From Datnioides undecimradiatus (lineage: Eukaryota; Chordata; Actinopteri; Lobotiformes; Datnioididae): a stretch of DNA of 64,000 bases. The position numbers and the translations under genes were made by a program. The stretch lies in contig WARS01000011.1 in NCBI GenBank assembly GCA_008933995.1, positions 8,833,516-8,897,515 of the forward strand, written 5' to 3'. The notes below the pieces were generated by a model. That model saw only the letters and a list, made by a program, of their open reading frames with translations. It had not been told where the DNA came from and made no database searches. Positions 1 through 16,139 of the stretch are shown here, piece by piece; position 1 is the first letter of the stretch, and every line of letters starts with the position of its first letter.

Positions 1-2389
1 TTAGGGAGCTGACGAAATTCTCCACCCAGCTGGACATGTTAATTGAGAAGCCACGATTTAAAGGCAAAGTTCACATTTGTGCAGATGGTGGGACAATGCA
101 AGATGGCAGAGCTAGGTCAGTGTCATTTCCAAGCTATACCTTAATGGCAGCGTTTCTTTTTCTTTCTTTTTTTTTTCCCCCCCTCAAGTTTGACACATAC
201 TCGTCCCAGAGGTCCATAGCAGTCTTTGGGGCTGGTCCCTGTACCTCTGTGCCCTTGATGGAGGACTATATTTTATAGTTGACATAACTGCAAAATTGTC
301 TCACTCGCACCTCCACTTTCAGGGTTACTGCTGCATTTGTGTGGTTTGAATATATGATTTTGTGAAGTTGTTACCTACAAAGAAAAACAATATTATAGAA
401 ATTTAATGGTAATTATTTCAACAAAAGCAAAGATGTTTTTATGTGTTTGGTTTTTTTTCTTTACTGAACGTCAAAATGATTCATCAAAGTGGCTGTCTTA
501 CACTGATATTAATGAGCTTTGAGGGTGAAATACTTGAATAAAAAATCAGCCGGATTGAGCTGCTCATTTGTCATCAAAAACCAGTAACTGCTGCATGTTA
601 CCACACTGCGTATCCCTGCCCTGGAGAGCTGTACCTGGATGTTAGGGTACATTGTGCAAATATCAAATGAAACAGGACACAATTTCAGTAGAACCAACTG
701 CTGCAGGGTCCAAGTTTATCTCCTGCAAATACTTGTCCCCTCACTCAGGGACCTGTCCTTATAAATTATATGCTGCATTGTGTGCCGATAATGTGGCCAT
801 AAATCAATAGTATTTGTATGATTTCAAATAATAATGTTGGATTTAAATTAGATTAATAAGGCTAATTAAATTACAAAGTTGTATTACACCATGTAAACAG
901 TAAAATGATTACACTGCATGCAGGCGTCAGTGAAAGTCATATTGCTCGGAATCCAAACAGATGGGTTTATCGTTAGCGAGACAGATACTGTCGCAGGGCA
1001 CATCTACATCAAATTAGAGTACCCAGAGTGAGTCCTCCCCCCACTCTGACCATACACCGGAAAGCAGGTGTCTGCTTAATAATTTGGTCAAAGATCAGTG
1101 AGTTAAAGGTTGAGGCCAGGGGCAGAGAGGGCTGGGGTCATCCTGGTGGTAGGGAGGTGGTGAGACATGATCTCCTCAAGTCTGGAACAGCCAAACCCCA
1201 AGGTCATCCATTAGTGCTCTGGCCCATTGGTGCTGGAAGACCCACAATAAATTTACTGTGCACCCTTAACCCTTTTAATACTCACCATGACCCAGATGAG
1301 GAGATCAGCTCCCTTAGGGAGGGGCACATTACATTATTAGCACTGTGCATCCATTGACAGCTATTATATTCTAACAGTGTATTATGGGTGACTTCATACT
1401 GTAAATACTTAAACACAAATCCTAGACAATAATGTGCATTGCAATCATTCTTTAAAAAATTTTTAGTTTTGAGTTCAGTGTGTGTTTTAACCAGTGAAAT
1501 TGCCTGAATAAGTCTGAGTTGTGTTAATAATGCTGTGAGTGAGATTGCATCTTTAATTTAAATTACTGCAAGATATTTTAATATCTAGAATCCCTCCCCT
1601 GGCCACCTGTGATCAGTTTCAATCGTGCAGATGATAGTGTCAGTGCCTGGCCAAATTTCTAGAGAACATCAGAGTTATGACTGATCATTATCTGGTCTTT
1701 CAAACAATGAACAACTTATCTATGTTTTAATGCAATGCATTTTTCTATTCTTACCAGAAAAGGTGAGGCTGCAAGGAAGAAGAGAGTGAAATGTCAACAG
1801 TGTCAACCACTCCCTTTAAATAGGACTCTCCTATGATCCCTTGCTACCATGCTCGGTCAAACCTTTCCAGGTGTCAAGACTGGGCGTCAGAAAAAGAAAT
1901 TAAAGTGACATAGTGTTGACAGGAAGAAAAGACATTCCAGTTTTCACCCCTCTCAGGACAATGAGGGAGCCATCACCTCGGCTCAGATACAGGCACTAAT
2001 GAATCAAGCAACACCTTAACTTCAGCGGTGCAGGGGACTTTTGGCCGGGGGCACCCATATAGTGTCATTGATAATGGGATCCTGTATTGGACTGCTGTTG
2101 ATTTGATGTCTCCTGCAACCTCTCCCATGGCCTGCCATTTTGACACAGCTTAATTTTGCCCTCTTGCTCATAAAGACATCCTGTTAGAAGGTGTTGCACA
2201 AGTGTTAGGTCCTCATCTTTTCTGGTTATATCCTCCCTCTCACAGCCTGAGGACCTAGCAGTGTTTTATTAAGCAAAGACCGCTCAGTTAAATGTATTTT
2301 ACCCACAAAGTATATGTGTAATAATGCAGGTATGGGAGGCAGCAGAGTGTCAAAACAAGGTGAAGTTCTTTGAATTTACTACATGGAAT
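1..2389. other. Non-coding stretch, no gene seen
   Basis: Unique AT-rich sequence. The frames at 36-278 and 1028-1357 have no domain and unusual composition. A moderately complex, repeat-poor block lies at 1790-2170 but has no distinctive feature. Confidence 0.6.
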
Positions 2390-2480
2390 ACACAGTGATG
2401 AAAAGAGGAAGTAGATATTTCACTCAAGTCAAAGTTACTTGTGTAAAAATGTACTGGAATAAAAGTAATAACAGGGTGAG
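2390..2480 (+). mobile_element. Possible fragment of the same fish MITE type
   Basis: Starts CAGTGATGAAAAGAGGAAGT and contains CACTCAAGTCAAAGTTAC and TGTAAAAATGTACTGGAATA. These resemble the first 80 or so bases of the fish element seen at 53.96-54.34 kb (terminus, 'actcaagtaaaagtac', 'gtgtaaaaatact'). The rest of the element is not recognisable downstream, so this is at best a short, diverged 5' fragment. Confidence 0.3.
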
Positions 2481-4143
2481 TGAAGATTTAATCACAGTAA
2501 ACTGATTTTTTTTATTTTATATGATGGTAGTCAGACAAAATGATATATAATATGATAGAACAATTAAATACCTTCAAGTTACAAAATAAATTGCATCAGA
2601 TTTCAATATATACACAGAACTGGAACAACAACAGACCACCAAGCCTTTAAGCATAAACCACACTAAAAATCATTCTTTATGACAACGACTTTGCAGCTTA
2701 CAACAAATTATCAGTTATACATTTCAAAATTAGTGTGGCCTTACTAAAACTGAGCATAAAAAAAAATTAGGACTAAATAAAAGTGCAGCTTCGAAACTTG
2801 TAAAACCAGCAGTTTACAAAATATCCCAATTTAACCAGATATGTCTATGTTGCGATGCAGCTATCGGAGCTAATTGCAGCCATGCTAGGTGGAATAACCA
2901 TGTAAAGAAAAACTAAAATAGACAATGTGATGTGGACAATAACAATAACAATAACACTCCTGAATGGCTGAATCTGACAACCATACTTACTACAGCAAAG
3001 ATAGATCTGTACAGTTTTTACACATTGCTAAGTTACTAGGCAACGCAGTAGTTGTTGACATTCTCTGGAGAGCACAGCCATCAGTGCGTTTGTTGTTGTA
3101 CTCACCTGTCAGAACCTGCTTTCTGAGCCTCATGAGCCAAAAAGTCCTCCATAGCCTGCCCCAGTGCTCCATGTCTCGTTCATTTTCAGTTTAACCTGGA
3201 TGAACGCTGATACACTTTGTTGAAGGTAAAAGTTCCTAAATACATGTTGAAGTCCCAGCTTTAGGATCCACTGTGAGCATTTTATCATTTAGCCAGACCT
3301 AGCATGCACCCTTTGGTCATGTGACATTGGGGGAGTCATAACCAAAATAATAACCATAACCATGATGTTGCCGCTTATTTAAATACAATGTTTTGTCATT
3401 TTTGTGCAGTTCACAAATGGGCCTGACAGGTGCAAGCCTCTTGCAACCATCACACTAAGTCAGCAAACGTTCACATTGAACATTGTTTTTCAGAGTGTCA
3501 GCTGAGTGCAGAATGTCATCTCTGTGTGCAAGGAGCTCTGTGGAGCTCTGCTTACCCGTGGTTGAGGACTCTGTGCTGGTTTTGATCTATTCTCACCTGG
3601 TTTATTAGACCATTTCATGAGACTTTGTACTTTGTACTCTATAACATTTGCAACTTGAAATGTAGCAAAGAACACTTTACTGACTGTATAGCATTAACAA
3701 GAAAAAATGTAATCCATTACATACAGCCTGGGAGTCAAAGAATAACATTGTGCAAAATTAATCACAACATATAAGTTTTGTGGTCAATTCCCACACAGTC
3801 CTCTCTAGTCCACAGCTTCTTTTTTGGTATTTTTTACAATTTCCTGGGAAATGCCCTAGTTTCGCACTTGTATTTACCATGTAATGCAAAATAGTTTAAC
3901 CTGTCAGCTAATGCTATAAGCTAACCTGTTCAGCGCTGGCAATGTCACGCTGTCAAACACTTGGGGGTGAAACTTTCATGTACTGCTGTTCTGCACGCTC
4001 CAAGATTTAAATAATTATTGTTAACATTTTACAGTAATTATAGTAAATATTCAATTGAATAGGAGTAGCAAAAAGTAGTAGTAGTAGTAAAAAAAAAAAG
4101 AGTAATATTTTATTGTGGGATGTTTTATTTATTCTTATACTTA

Positions 4144-4165
4144 CATATATATATATATATATATA
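4144..4165. repeat. Short (AT)n microsatellite
   Basis: About eleven AT units between TTAC and AAAAC. Confidence 0.9.
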
Positions 4166-6428
4166 AAAACTGGCAGTATAAATTGATAAATTGGTGGTAT
4201 AAATGGTATTGAGGAATAATGGCTAATAATAGTAATTAAACATTTATTTTTAGGGGTAGAACAAAAACTACCACAGTATTACTGTGTTACTGTTATGTGA
4301 GTGTTGGTCTGTAAGATGATAAGAAACTGTGTGTTTGATTCATGCACTTTAGATGAAGAGTTGAATATAAATACTGTGCATGAGCAGCATTATACTACGA
4401 GAGAATTGTCACTGGGTTAAAAAAAAAGTCTTAATGACTCTCACACTTAGTAGATTGTCTGTACGTTCACCTTCCCTCACGTCTCCACTTTTCTGTGTCT
4501 CGTTCGTTTTCCCCCCAGCAGACACATACCACACACCCCCAACATCCCCCCGCGTGCGAGGCTGGTGGCTCCATTGTGTGACCTGTTCTCACACTGTTCC
4601 ATCTCCACATCACGCAGCCAGCCTTTCACAGCAGCAATTCAGCAGCAACAATCACACACTCACGCCTCAGAAAAAGACCTCTTGCTCCCTTTGCCAACCA
4701 ATTAAGAGCCATCTGGGCTTGGGTGCAGTAAGAAAGCTATTACAAAATCATAACTATTTTCATATTTCCATGATATGTTTTTGATGTGGGGACTCAAATG
4801 TTTTTGGAAAAACAGAGCTTTGTTTCCATGATATGTCTTAGCTTCCTTGGATAAATAATTCTTAAATGGAGAGAATGCGCTTATGAATATTTTGTTAATT
4901 TGCGCAGAGCCAGCGGAGGGCACGGCACAGTTTAAAAACATGACAAAGCCAGCCATTGCTTTTGAAGCTGCCATGCAAGTGTGTGATTCCCGATGAACTT
5001 GAGGTCATAGATTCCCAGTGGCTGCGTAGGGCAGGGAATGGAGAGCAGCAGGGTTCAAGCCTTGGGTCAGTGGAGCTTCAGAAGTGACCAGCCAGCTTTG
5101 TCCCAGGAGGGATGATGGTGACGGATTCACTGGTGTTTTCTCATGGTCCACTGAACCCTACAGCAAAGACTCCAACTTAGAGCCTGCAGAAAGAGGGAGC
5201 ACTCCTCTCATCTCCAGTTCACAGAACTCCAAAAGCGGGGCCGCCTGGATGGGCTCCAGGATGCCTCGAGATACACGAAATCCAGCCGCAACCTCACGGT
5301 GGCACTGCCAAACCTTGTTTCATTCTTTTCCTCTACATATAATCTGCAGTACACATTAGGCCTCTGACATGCATCGCAATGGTTCATTTCCCCATTGTAG
5401 GGAAGTGTTGAACCACTGTGTTGTCAAGTAGGCTTTATAAGGCGTAAAGATATGAAAAGAAACTCCACCCTGTTTTTTTTTTCTAAGTAAGTAAGTTAAA
5501 AGGCTTACTTACCCCTAATCAAAATGGCAAGCCCACTGGCATGGTATGTCCCAGCTGTGGCCCTGGCGCAGCATTTCCCTTCTCCCCGTACATTGTTCTG
5601 GGCAGCACATCCAAGAGCTCTTGCTGTGTTATGTACTTAACTGAGGTCAGAGTTGTCATTATCTGGGTCTTGTTGGCACTAAGGCCTGCTCTGATGATAG
5701 GACTCCCTTTCAGACCTGCAGCTTTTAGCACTCCCTAAGAGCTAACCTCTGTGTAGACCGGGCAATCGACCACCTGCAAATCTAGCCCTGGGCTGGGACT
5801 GTCTTTAAAGGAGCATGCTTTATGACATTCTGTCACATGTTTGTTGTATGCCCTAATCTGGTGCAGGTATATCACAGGTGCACATGTTTTTGTTTGTTTG
5901 TTTGCTTTTTTTGTTGTTGTTGTTGGGGCAGTAAGGTTGGCTAGTTAAGTTCATATGCACAGACATGAGACTTATGTTTAGTTGTTTAGTAGGTGACTGT
6001 TATGGACTGGATGGTAGAACCTAGTCATTCAAAAACAAGTCAACATCCAGTGGATTCTAGCTCAATGAAAACTCAAAACCCAATGCAGGTTGTACTTTGT
6101 TTGGTGTTTTCTATCATATCAAAATATTAAACCTTGTACAACCTTGGTACATATTGGAAAATTGATCCTTCAGAGCATTTTGGCATGGATTGAGGGGAAA
6201 AAACACAACAGGAGACGTGTGTTTGTGGAGGCTTAGGTTTTATTTCTTGATCTAAGCACTGTCGTCTCCATTCTTGCAACACTTCCTCATTCATGTCAGC
6301 CCCATGGTGTTGCTCTGTCAGGAATTGTTTTTCAGAATATACTGCATTTTGAAAAGATATATCTCCCCCATGCCTCTCTTGTTCTCTCATTCTCTTGCTC
6401 TCCCTCTTGGTTTCTCTATGTGTCTCAC

Positions 6429-6444
6429 AACACACACACACACA
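6429..6444. repeat. (CA)n microsatellite
   Basis: About eight CA units at the end of a pyrimidine-rich stretch (6365-6420). Confidence 0.8.
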
Positions 6445-6774
6445 ATGCAACATGCACACAACTAGACATGCACCACCCCTCTTAAAACCGGTTCTCCCCC
6501 CTATAGCAATTTTGTCAGAAGTTGACAATGTCTTGATTTAGTTGTCTGGCTGTTCCGGCCAGTTTTCCCTGCTGCGCTAATGTGAACAGGACATCCTGCT
6601 GGGCACCAAAGAATACCACTTCACGGCAGCCGCATAGCTGGCAGCTTTTATTTATGGCGCTACCGAAATGAATGGGTATTAGTGTCCAAACATTTCACCA
6701 TGCTCCTGCAGCCACACACAAAAGCCACTGATTTCCAGCAAATCTGCACTTATTTTATTCAAGAAGACTAAAGT

Positions 6775-6829
6775 GAGGGAGAGGGAGAGAGAGACAAACA
6801 GACAGACAGAGAGAGAGAGGGAGAGAGAA
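6775..6829. repeat. GA/CAGA purine tract
   Basis: GAGAGG/GAGAGA units interrupted by CAAACAGACAGACAG. Almost all purine on the plus strand. Confidence 0.85.
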
Positions 6830-8189
6830 AACATTTATAATGACTTAAAAGACCTCAAAGGAAGAATAGGAACTGCGTTTGAAAAGGATTTACGACACAG
6901 AAATCGAAAAGAGAAAAAAATGGCCCCTCCATTTCACTGCATTTTTGTCAGAGTTGAAAATGGAAAATATCTATATCCTAAAATGACTCAACTTAAGTGC
7001 TTATATTCACAAAAAAACACTTCATCCACAATCACCCAGTTTTCAGTTGCTCTGTTTTGCCCGGTAGTACAAAGCATTGTATTTTTACAGGACTGTACCA
7101 GGAAGGAAAAAGTATTTTTATCATTGCTAAAATTGACGATATAAAGTGTCTCCACAAATCACTCTTGCTACCATTTTGCAATCCAGGCTGCCTACTGTCT
7201 TGTTAACCTATGAATTTTAAGTGGACGGCTCCCATTAGATTGCAGTAGTACTGCTGACTCCTCTTGGCTTTTCTGTAGGGAGCAGGCTGAGGCAGAGTGC
7301 TCTCCTGGCCTGGCGCTGCACTTTGCCTGGTCTCTGTGTCCAGGACCTCATCAGCACATAGTCCTCCTGTCCTTGTGTCCCTGCCACTCACCTCCCTGCT
7401 CTTCATCTGTCATTTCTGCCCTTCTGCAAACACACTCCACTGACATTTTGAAAAACTCTGGCATTCACCCTCAATATGGATTTTTGTTGATTACAGCTTT
7501 CTGTCTGTGAAGATTGCACGTATTATTGACTTTGCAATCCCATGACTATTTGCACAGCTTTTTCCTCCCCTCTGCATCTCGGTGAAGTCCAGCAATAATA
7601 TTCACCCTGGTTTCTCATAACCTCTTTTCATTATCCTTTCTTTTTTCATATTTTCCTTTTTTCCCCATTTTTTTCCATATATTTTACTAATCCCCTCTGG
7701 CCGCGACCCTTTCTTTATGCCACCAGAGATCAGAGTTTCTGCAAAGCTTCGGTCACTGATGTCATTAAGATTGGGATCTGATACACTAGATGTCCATTGG
7801 TTAAATGCCCCTGGCCTGAACTCCCTATTGTCCCCTAATTCCAAGCGGCAGCTCTGTTTCACTTGCTGCATAATAGCCCATAGGTTAAAGTTCTGCTGCT
7901 TTTGCTTTGAATTTACATCTTTCACAGGCTCCAGTCTCTTGTTCTGAGGTGGCGTTTTCTTTTTTCCCCCCTCTTTCATTTCTAGCAAGCCTCATTGCCT
8001 GCAGGCAGCATGGCTGTTTGTGCTGTAGCTTTCCTGACAATCTCCCACATACAGGCATCTTTTGGAGGGTCAGAGGAGAGCAACTTGACTTAACAGGTCA
8101 ACGTAAGTGGGCTCCGCCCTTCTCCAGAGGGGAAGCCATGGAGCCCTCCATTAGGAGCTGACCTCCACGTTGCACTGGTCTGGCCCCAG

Positions 8190-8440
8190 CCAGGATATCA
8201 CATGGCTCTGCCTGAGACAGTCTGCTCATTAAAGCCTGCTGCCCATAGCAGGATTAGGCCTTTTCATGGTTTATCCTCTACTCTGACAACTGACAATGGA
8301 CGAGGATAGCTGCTTCAAATGGAGTGTGCATATGAATCATGGAATTATAATTGCTCTTTCATGATGAGAATATTGGAAAATCTATCCACATGCACAATGC
8401 AAAGAATTAATTGGGGTCTGTTTTCAAGGGCACATTGCTA
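8190..8440. promoter_or_regulatory. CNE-like block
   Basis: About 250 bp of complex, repeat-free sequence with phrases typical of developmental enhancers: CATATGAATCATGGAATTAT, AATTGCTCTTTCATGATGAG and AAAGAATTAATTGGGG. Judged on texture only. Confidence 0.28.
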
Positions 8441-9403
8441 CACTATATAAGCCCGGGAAAACGGGAAGGGTGGTAATGAGGCATTTTCAATACAGCACAG
8501 CACCTGTGCACAGACCACTGTTTGCACACACACACACGCAAAGATATCTTCTGCCTATAACCTTTACCCACCATGATACTTTTACTCAAAGTTTCATTGC
8601 GCTTAATACACATTGGAGTGCCCTGTTTACTTGTGTTGTGATGTTTTCAAAGAGCAACCCCATTAACAGTGGTGGCCCGTAGCCCACGACCCAGTGGTAG
8701 CTTCCTAAGGGTGTGCGGGTTATTGAGGGCTGTAGCTTGGGCGCTGAGTAGGAAACTAAGATGACACTACCTCTTGAGCTGTGTGGGAGGGAGAAAGCTG
8801 GTGAAAGCGAGGCAACAGAGCCGCTATCTGCAGCACCAAGCCCCAGTCATGCTTCCTATTTACACCACATCTCTGTCTGTTTTCATTATTCATATTTCAT
8901 GTGGTATCATAGCATGAAAGAGAGTTATTTCCTTCATGGTGGAGGGCAGGCTACGGCTGGCTCTCAGGTCGCACGGCTCTCAACAAGTTGGGGCGGGGGG
9001 CAGCTTTTCTGGATTCAAAGCATCAAAACAGCCTGTACAAATAGAAAAGAAATATTTCCCCCGAGATGTAATGCCCAGTCCTTTTGTAGTTATCCAGAAC
9101 ATGTAGCTTTACATAAATGTGATGAGTAAAAACCTCAATATAAATATCCTGAAGGTGAAATTGTCACTTTTAAATGATTGTTTATAACTGTTCAATGAAT
9201 AATAATAATTTAAAAAATCATTACCTAATTTAAAGTGTGAACAACACCATCATCATTAACATATGTAGTGAAGCTTTTTCACACTCATCTGTAATAAGCC
9301 CAATGTGATAAGGACCAGGTATATTTCAAAGGTGTTAATGAACTGTTGATGTAATACTCTCCTTTTTATTTCAAATTATTGCCCCATCAATAACCAGCTG
9401 TTG

Positions 9404-9435
9404 GGTTTTTTTTGCTTTTTTTTTTTTTTTTTTTA
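9404..9435. repeat. Interrupted poly-T tract
   Basis: A run of T with one GC interruption, about 32 bp. No target-site duplication or retrocopy body is evident next to it. Confidence 0.8.
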
Positions 9436-11689
9436 GAAAAACAATTTAAGGTTTTTACTTTTGCATGTTGCTGTGTTGAAGTGAAATTTCTGGTAACCTA
9501 TAGATTTTTCAATTGAAAGTCATTTTTTCATGGAACATAGACAATGTCAATTATAGCTTTAAACTTTTCCCATGTAGGAAAATGTAAAAATGAAAATTAA
9601 TGAATCCATTTGAAATTTATAGACTTAATTTTACCATATTAAAGAAATTTAAAACAAAGGTAATTATACATGTTAAATATATTTTACCTGGGTAGCTAAG
9701 ACAAATATTATTTACTTTCATTTGAATGAGCAAACGGTAAACAAGACAAAATGTATGGGAAATTAATTTAGATTTGTGAGCAACAGAAAAATTCTTTTGG
9801 AGAGCTGTCAAAAACAGAAAGAGGCCAGAGAAAAGAAGAACTGAAACTCTGTTAGCAACGCAATTAAACTCTGGTAATGAGGTCAGACATCAGATCCAGT
9901 GCAAGTGATATCATTACACAGACTGAACGGATGGGCCGCTCCAGCTGCCATGCTCTTGCTGTGGGATTAGACTCACTGTCCTGAGGGCAGCACTTTTACT
10001 AGGCTGACCCCTGCCTGCCACTGGGGCACCCGCCACCCCCTGGGCTCCGTGGGGCTTTGGCCCACAGTCCCGGTGCCAGTGGCACCAACAGGACTGCGGA
10101 GAAGTGAACTGTGCTGCCACGTGGGATGACAGGACTCGCTACTCCATTAGGAAGCACAGAGACAGGCAGGCACCAGCACACAATCCACCCTGTGTTGCCA
10201 ACTACGAATTACCGGGTTCCTCTATTTCAGTCAGCTCATTTGCAAAAACCAACTAACAATGACAAGGTGATAAAAGGACATTGTATCAGTGATTAGAGTG
10301 CAGCGTTTGAACCTGTTGATGATTACAATAGCGCTCACAACTAAAATACAACTTTTCCTGGAAAAGGAATCCTTTCTGCGCAGTTAAAATCATAGTTCAT
10401 ACTTGCAAACAAGATTGAAATAATGAAACATACAGATTGGTAGCAGTCTAATTTTCTTTCCCCATTGTCTAAAGCCTCGTTTGCAAAGTCCCTAGCAGGA
10501 GTCGGCTTAATTTGTCTTTTCTTATTTGGTCTGCTTGTGTGTTTTGTGCTGTTCTCTTTTTGTCTCCCATGATTACTTTGAGGATATCGTTATGACATTC
10601 AGCAGCAACAATAATTCTTCTGTTCTAATTCATATCAATTAGTAGGGGATGGTAATTCAAACTGACGGCACAGTGTATCTTGAAAGGCTTGCGAGGATGT
10701 TGTGGCGGCAGCATCACTGTGCAGCCAAAAGCCACCCTCCTTTCCCCTTTCTTCCCCCTTTCTGTCTTTCAGTCCGCAACAAGGGGCTCCAAGCAAAGAG
10801 GACAATACAAGTCGGAGCCAGTACTTTGATAATTAGTTATTGATTGAGAACAATGGCATGGCGTACACTGTCGTATTAGCTAGACGCCAGTAGGTCGCGA
10901 CACCAAGAGCAGCCATCAAGAAACGAGGGCCAAAACATGCCTGACTCCCCTAATAAGATATTCCTTCATGTTTTTCTCTTTCATTTCCCTCCTCTTTTTC
11001 CTTCCTCAGGCATGTTAGTGCTCAGGCTACATGGGGTCAAAAGTATTAATGCTTGTGCACAAACGAGTGCCTGATGAAGGAGAATTTAATTAGAGAATGC
11101 CCACTCAAGCTTCTCGTACCACATTGCCCTGTTTTTCTTTATTGTTTCTTTGTTTGGAGGACTTTTCATCGCTAGTACACTACCCCCACCCCACAACTCC
11201 CCAAAAAAGAAGGAAAACAGCATTCAAGAATATTGTGAATTTTCTGGCAATGCTGGCATTGTTTTCATAACATACAGAAACAGTGATTGCCAAATGAAAC
11301 ATGTATAAAAATATTGTGAAGCAGTGTGTTTCACAATATGATGTGTATGAATTATATTTCATGGCAGGAGTCAGATGAATTGCTGTAATATTGGCCAGCA
11401 TTTACATATAACAATGATAATAATAATAATGATATCTGTATCTGGTATTACTTGTGTTATTGACCTGAGCTGTGAATCGCAATCTCTCTGACAATCTAGA
11501 GAGAAAACAGATGCTTCTCACCACACATATTGACGGCTGATGCATGTCAGAGATGGTGTCATTTGGTGAAAGTTTGGCTTATAACCAAGCCATGTTTACA
11601 TATAACAGAATCTCCTCAAATAATTGGTAGGTCTCCTTGCTAAAGAGGGATGTGTCAGGATTGGCATCAGTGTGAAAGAAGCTCCCTAA

Positions 11690-11965
11690 CTCACTTCACC
11701 TGATCCGTGGCCTGTAAAGATGCACCTGGCATTAAACAGACAGGGCAAGAGCGTCAACTGAACAATGGAGGACTGTCAGGACCGACAGCAGGGCACGGCT
11801 CTACCATCACTGCTCTGACAGCAAGGGCCTCAGAGGGTAAACTGCTTTGCTGGAACTAATTAAACAGATGAAGTTATGACATGAATATGCAGATGTTGTT
11901 TACATTTTACCATATGGTATTATTTCAGGTAATAACGCACAGGAGAGCCTTCCCACTCATTAATG
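11690..11965. promoter_or_regulatory. CNE-like block
   Basis: Complex sequence including CTTTGCTGGAACTAATTAAA and ATGACATGAATATGCAGATG followed by TTACCATATGG, with a homeodomain core (TAATTA) and E-box-like CATATG. No simple repeats and no coding frame. Confidence 0.28.
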
Positions 11966-14518
11966 TGAAGGGATGGAGTGAAAACACTGTCTATCAAGAG
12001 ACACTCGGAGCGTGTTCGAGAAATATGATCAGACTGACACTCGGGTGTTGAAATCTATTTCGAGCCACTCAATTAACATACATGTTGATGGCTATTACAG
12101 TTTGATTTAAATTGTTAGCAGACTAGATGTTGGACAGGCTATCCCTCATTGAAAGTAGAATTTATCAGTTTTCTTCTAATCTATCGAAATGTGTCAGATT
12201 TCTTCTAATTGAAAGTGTAAAATTAATTATCACAACATTGGCAGTGTCTTGTTACCTCATATGACAATATTTTAGTATAACTAATCTTCAGCCTAAATTC
12301 AATAGAGTCAATCATGCAGTTAAATCATTTTTCAGAGCTGCTGTTTGTCTGTAGGTGCCCACTCAGAGGTGTCTCTGTACACCTGCCATAAATGCAGTTT
12401 AATTCTCAATGCACATCCTGCATTTAACTTGACTTCTCTATTTAAAAAAAAAATATAACTATATATATATATTTTTTTTTCCTTGAATGTTAAAAGTAGT
12501 AGAACTGTCTGAGTTCTTTTTCCCCCAGTTTTGTGTGCAGCCTCACCATTCCCCCGGAGCGGGTGCTGAGAGGTTAAGAGGGAAAGGGCCGATGGAGTCG
12601 CGTTTAGTAAGAAGTGTGGGATCACGGGGGCCAGCTGGTGGGGTGATGGGGAGCGTAATTGTGCCCGCTGTGTGGATAGGGTGGGGGGTGAAAGGATGGG
12701 GTGAGAAGCCCTGGAAAAAAGGGAGGGGAGGGGACACCTCAATTACCTGTGCTCCCTCTGACCCCTCTCTCCCTCTGTCTCTCCATGGACAGACCCACTG
12801 TCTGAGAGGCGGGGCGCATTTCCACAGGCAGATGCACATCCCCCTCCTTTGTTCAAGATAGCATTCGCTGCGTTTCCTGAGCTGCAGAAACTTAATTGCA
12901 ACAATCTCTCCTGTAATGCGTTTCTCCTTTATTTGTCAATGTCAAAAATTTTGAATTCTCTCCTTTTTTTTATTAAAAAAAAAATCAAAGCTTTTTTCTG
13001 ATGTGTCTTTATGTTTGATCACGGAGCTTGGTCAGGCAATATCAGATTAAAAGACGTGCAACAAAATAAAGAGTGAATTTACCTGAACTGAGCAGTTCTC
13101 TCAAACATATTCAGCAGGTTACATGCAGCTGTCATAGTTTATTTTGGAGTCCCTGCTTGGGCTAATACAGTAAGTGACAGAGACTGGTGTAAAATCAATA
13201 CTTCACAGGAGTGTGATGTCTTAATAAACTCTCTGTGTTGTTCAGACAGGAAAGCTAGACATGTACGAGAAGGACTACAGCGCAGGCCATTGTGAAGCTG
13301 TCAAGTCTAGCCCTCAAAAGCAGATGAAGCTGTCAGATTATTAATATGTTTATACTGACAGGCCCCAAGTCCACCCCTAAAACCCTCCCCTCTTTCAGTG
13401 TCTCTCAAAAAATATGCTCAGCTTCAAAGAAAGAGGCCACAGGGTTGGATGCAAGGTCAAAGGCCAAATACATTTTGAAAGCAAATTCTCTTCCTTTTGC
13501 AACCTGTTTTTATTGCTGTCGCTCCCCTTCTCTGTGGCGACCATTCAGCTGAAACTTAGGCTGAATTGGCAGCAGCTTTCAAAGCGCTTGGCAGCCTGGT
13601 GATCCTCAGGAGCTCTCAGCTGACATCTCTCTGGGCTTGTCTATGCTCAGGGGTCAGCGCAAGCCCTGACTCCCAGGACCCACTCACTCAGGCGCTACCA
13701 TGAGTCAGTCCCGCAGACTGAAATTAAAATGTGAAAAGCTGTGCGACTGAAGGCATTCCTCGCCCCCCATGGCATTTTCCTTTCTCTGTGACAGTTCCTC
13801 TGAGACTGCTTTTTCTTTCATGTTTCTTTTTTCCCTTTAGATTATTTAACAACATGCGAACAGAGCTGTCAAGGAGAGACATGCTTGATCGACAGAGCAA
13901 GGGAGTGTCTTAGTCAACATGGGGTTAAATTCGATTTTCTGCATGTTCAGTACGCTAGTCTCAAGCCAGTTATTGCCTTGGCTTGATGTTTTTTGATGGA
14001 TCAATTATCCATTATAACATGTTGCGAAGCCAAACATAACGGCAACTATGACACCTGTCACAATCTTCTATTAGGGTAAGGAAATTGAAATAATTTAATG
14101 ACAGCTAATTTAGTCTTTGTTTTGAATCTCATTATGGCCGCAGTAATTGTGTTCTATAAAAAAACTGAAAGTGAAATATGACTGCGCACTCAAAGTAAAG
14201 TACCCCGACTAGAGCTATTAATTTGATATCTCTCAATGAAAACAGAAGGGAATAAATTGCGCTTTATCAGATTCAGACAAACACGAGTTTGAAAAGACTA
14301 TGAGATCTTGGAGATTTTTTTTTTTATTTTCTACTTGAAAGTCCAGTTTAGATTAAGTTAAAGTCGGAGATAACACTGTAGAAAACAGAGACAAGGAAAA
14401 CACAACGAAGCCTCAATATTAAACACGTACTTCGAGCAGTGCTGCCGGTGAACACGTAGAATATTTTAACAATTAGGAAAAATGAGGAGAATATAAATTT
14501 TATTATCCTTTTTTAAAA

Positions 14519-16139
<1,621 letters not shown>

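Larger units (their letters stand above)
2481..8189. other. Non-coding stretch, no gene seen
   Basis: Holds the AT, CA and GA repeats listed separately, a TTTG/TTG-rich piece at 5888-5925 and a TTTATTTT-rich piece at 7615-7690. The frame at 4380-4784 and the antisense frames at 6127-6528 and 7602-7988 are low-complexity (His/Ser, Arg/Glu and Lys-rich) and are not supported as genes. Confidence 0.6.

Noticed and set aside
6127-6528. 133-codon minus-strand frame
   Set aside because: Its middle is encoded by CA/CT repeats, and no domain is seen.
12332-12861. Overlapping plus- and minus-strand frames of 98-136 codons
   Set aside because: They arise from G-rich and C-rich composition; Pro/Ser-rich on one strand, Gly/Arg-rich on the other.
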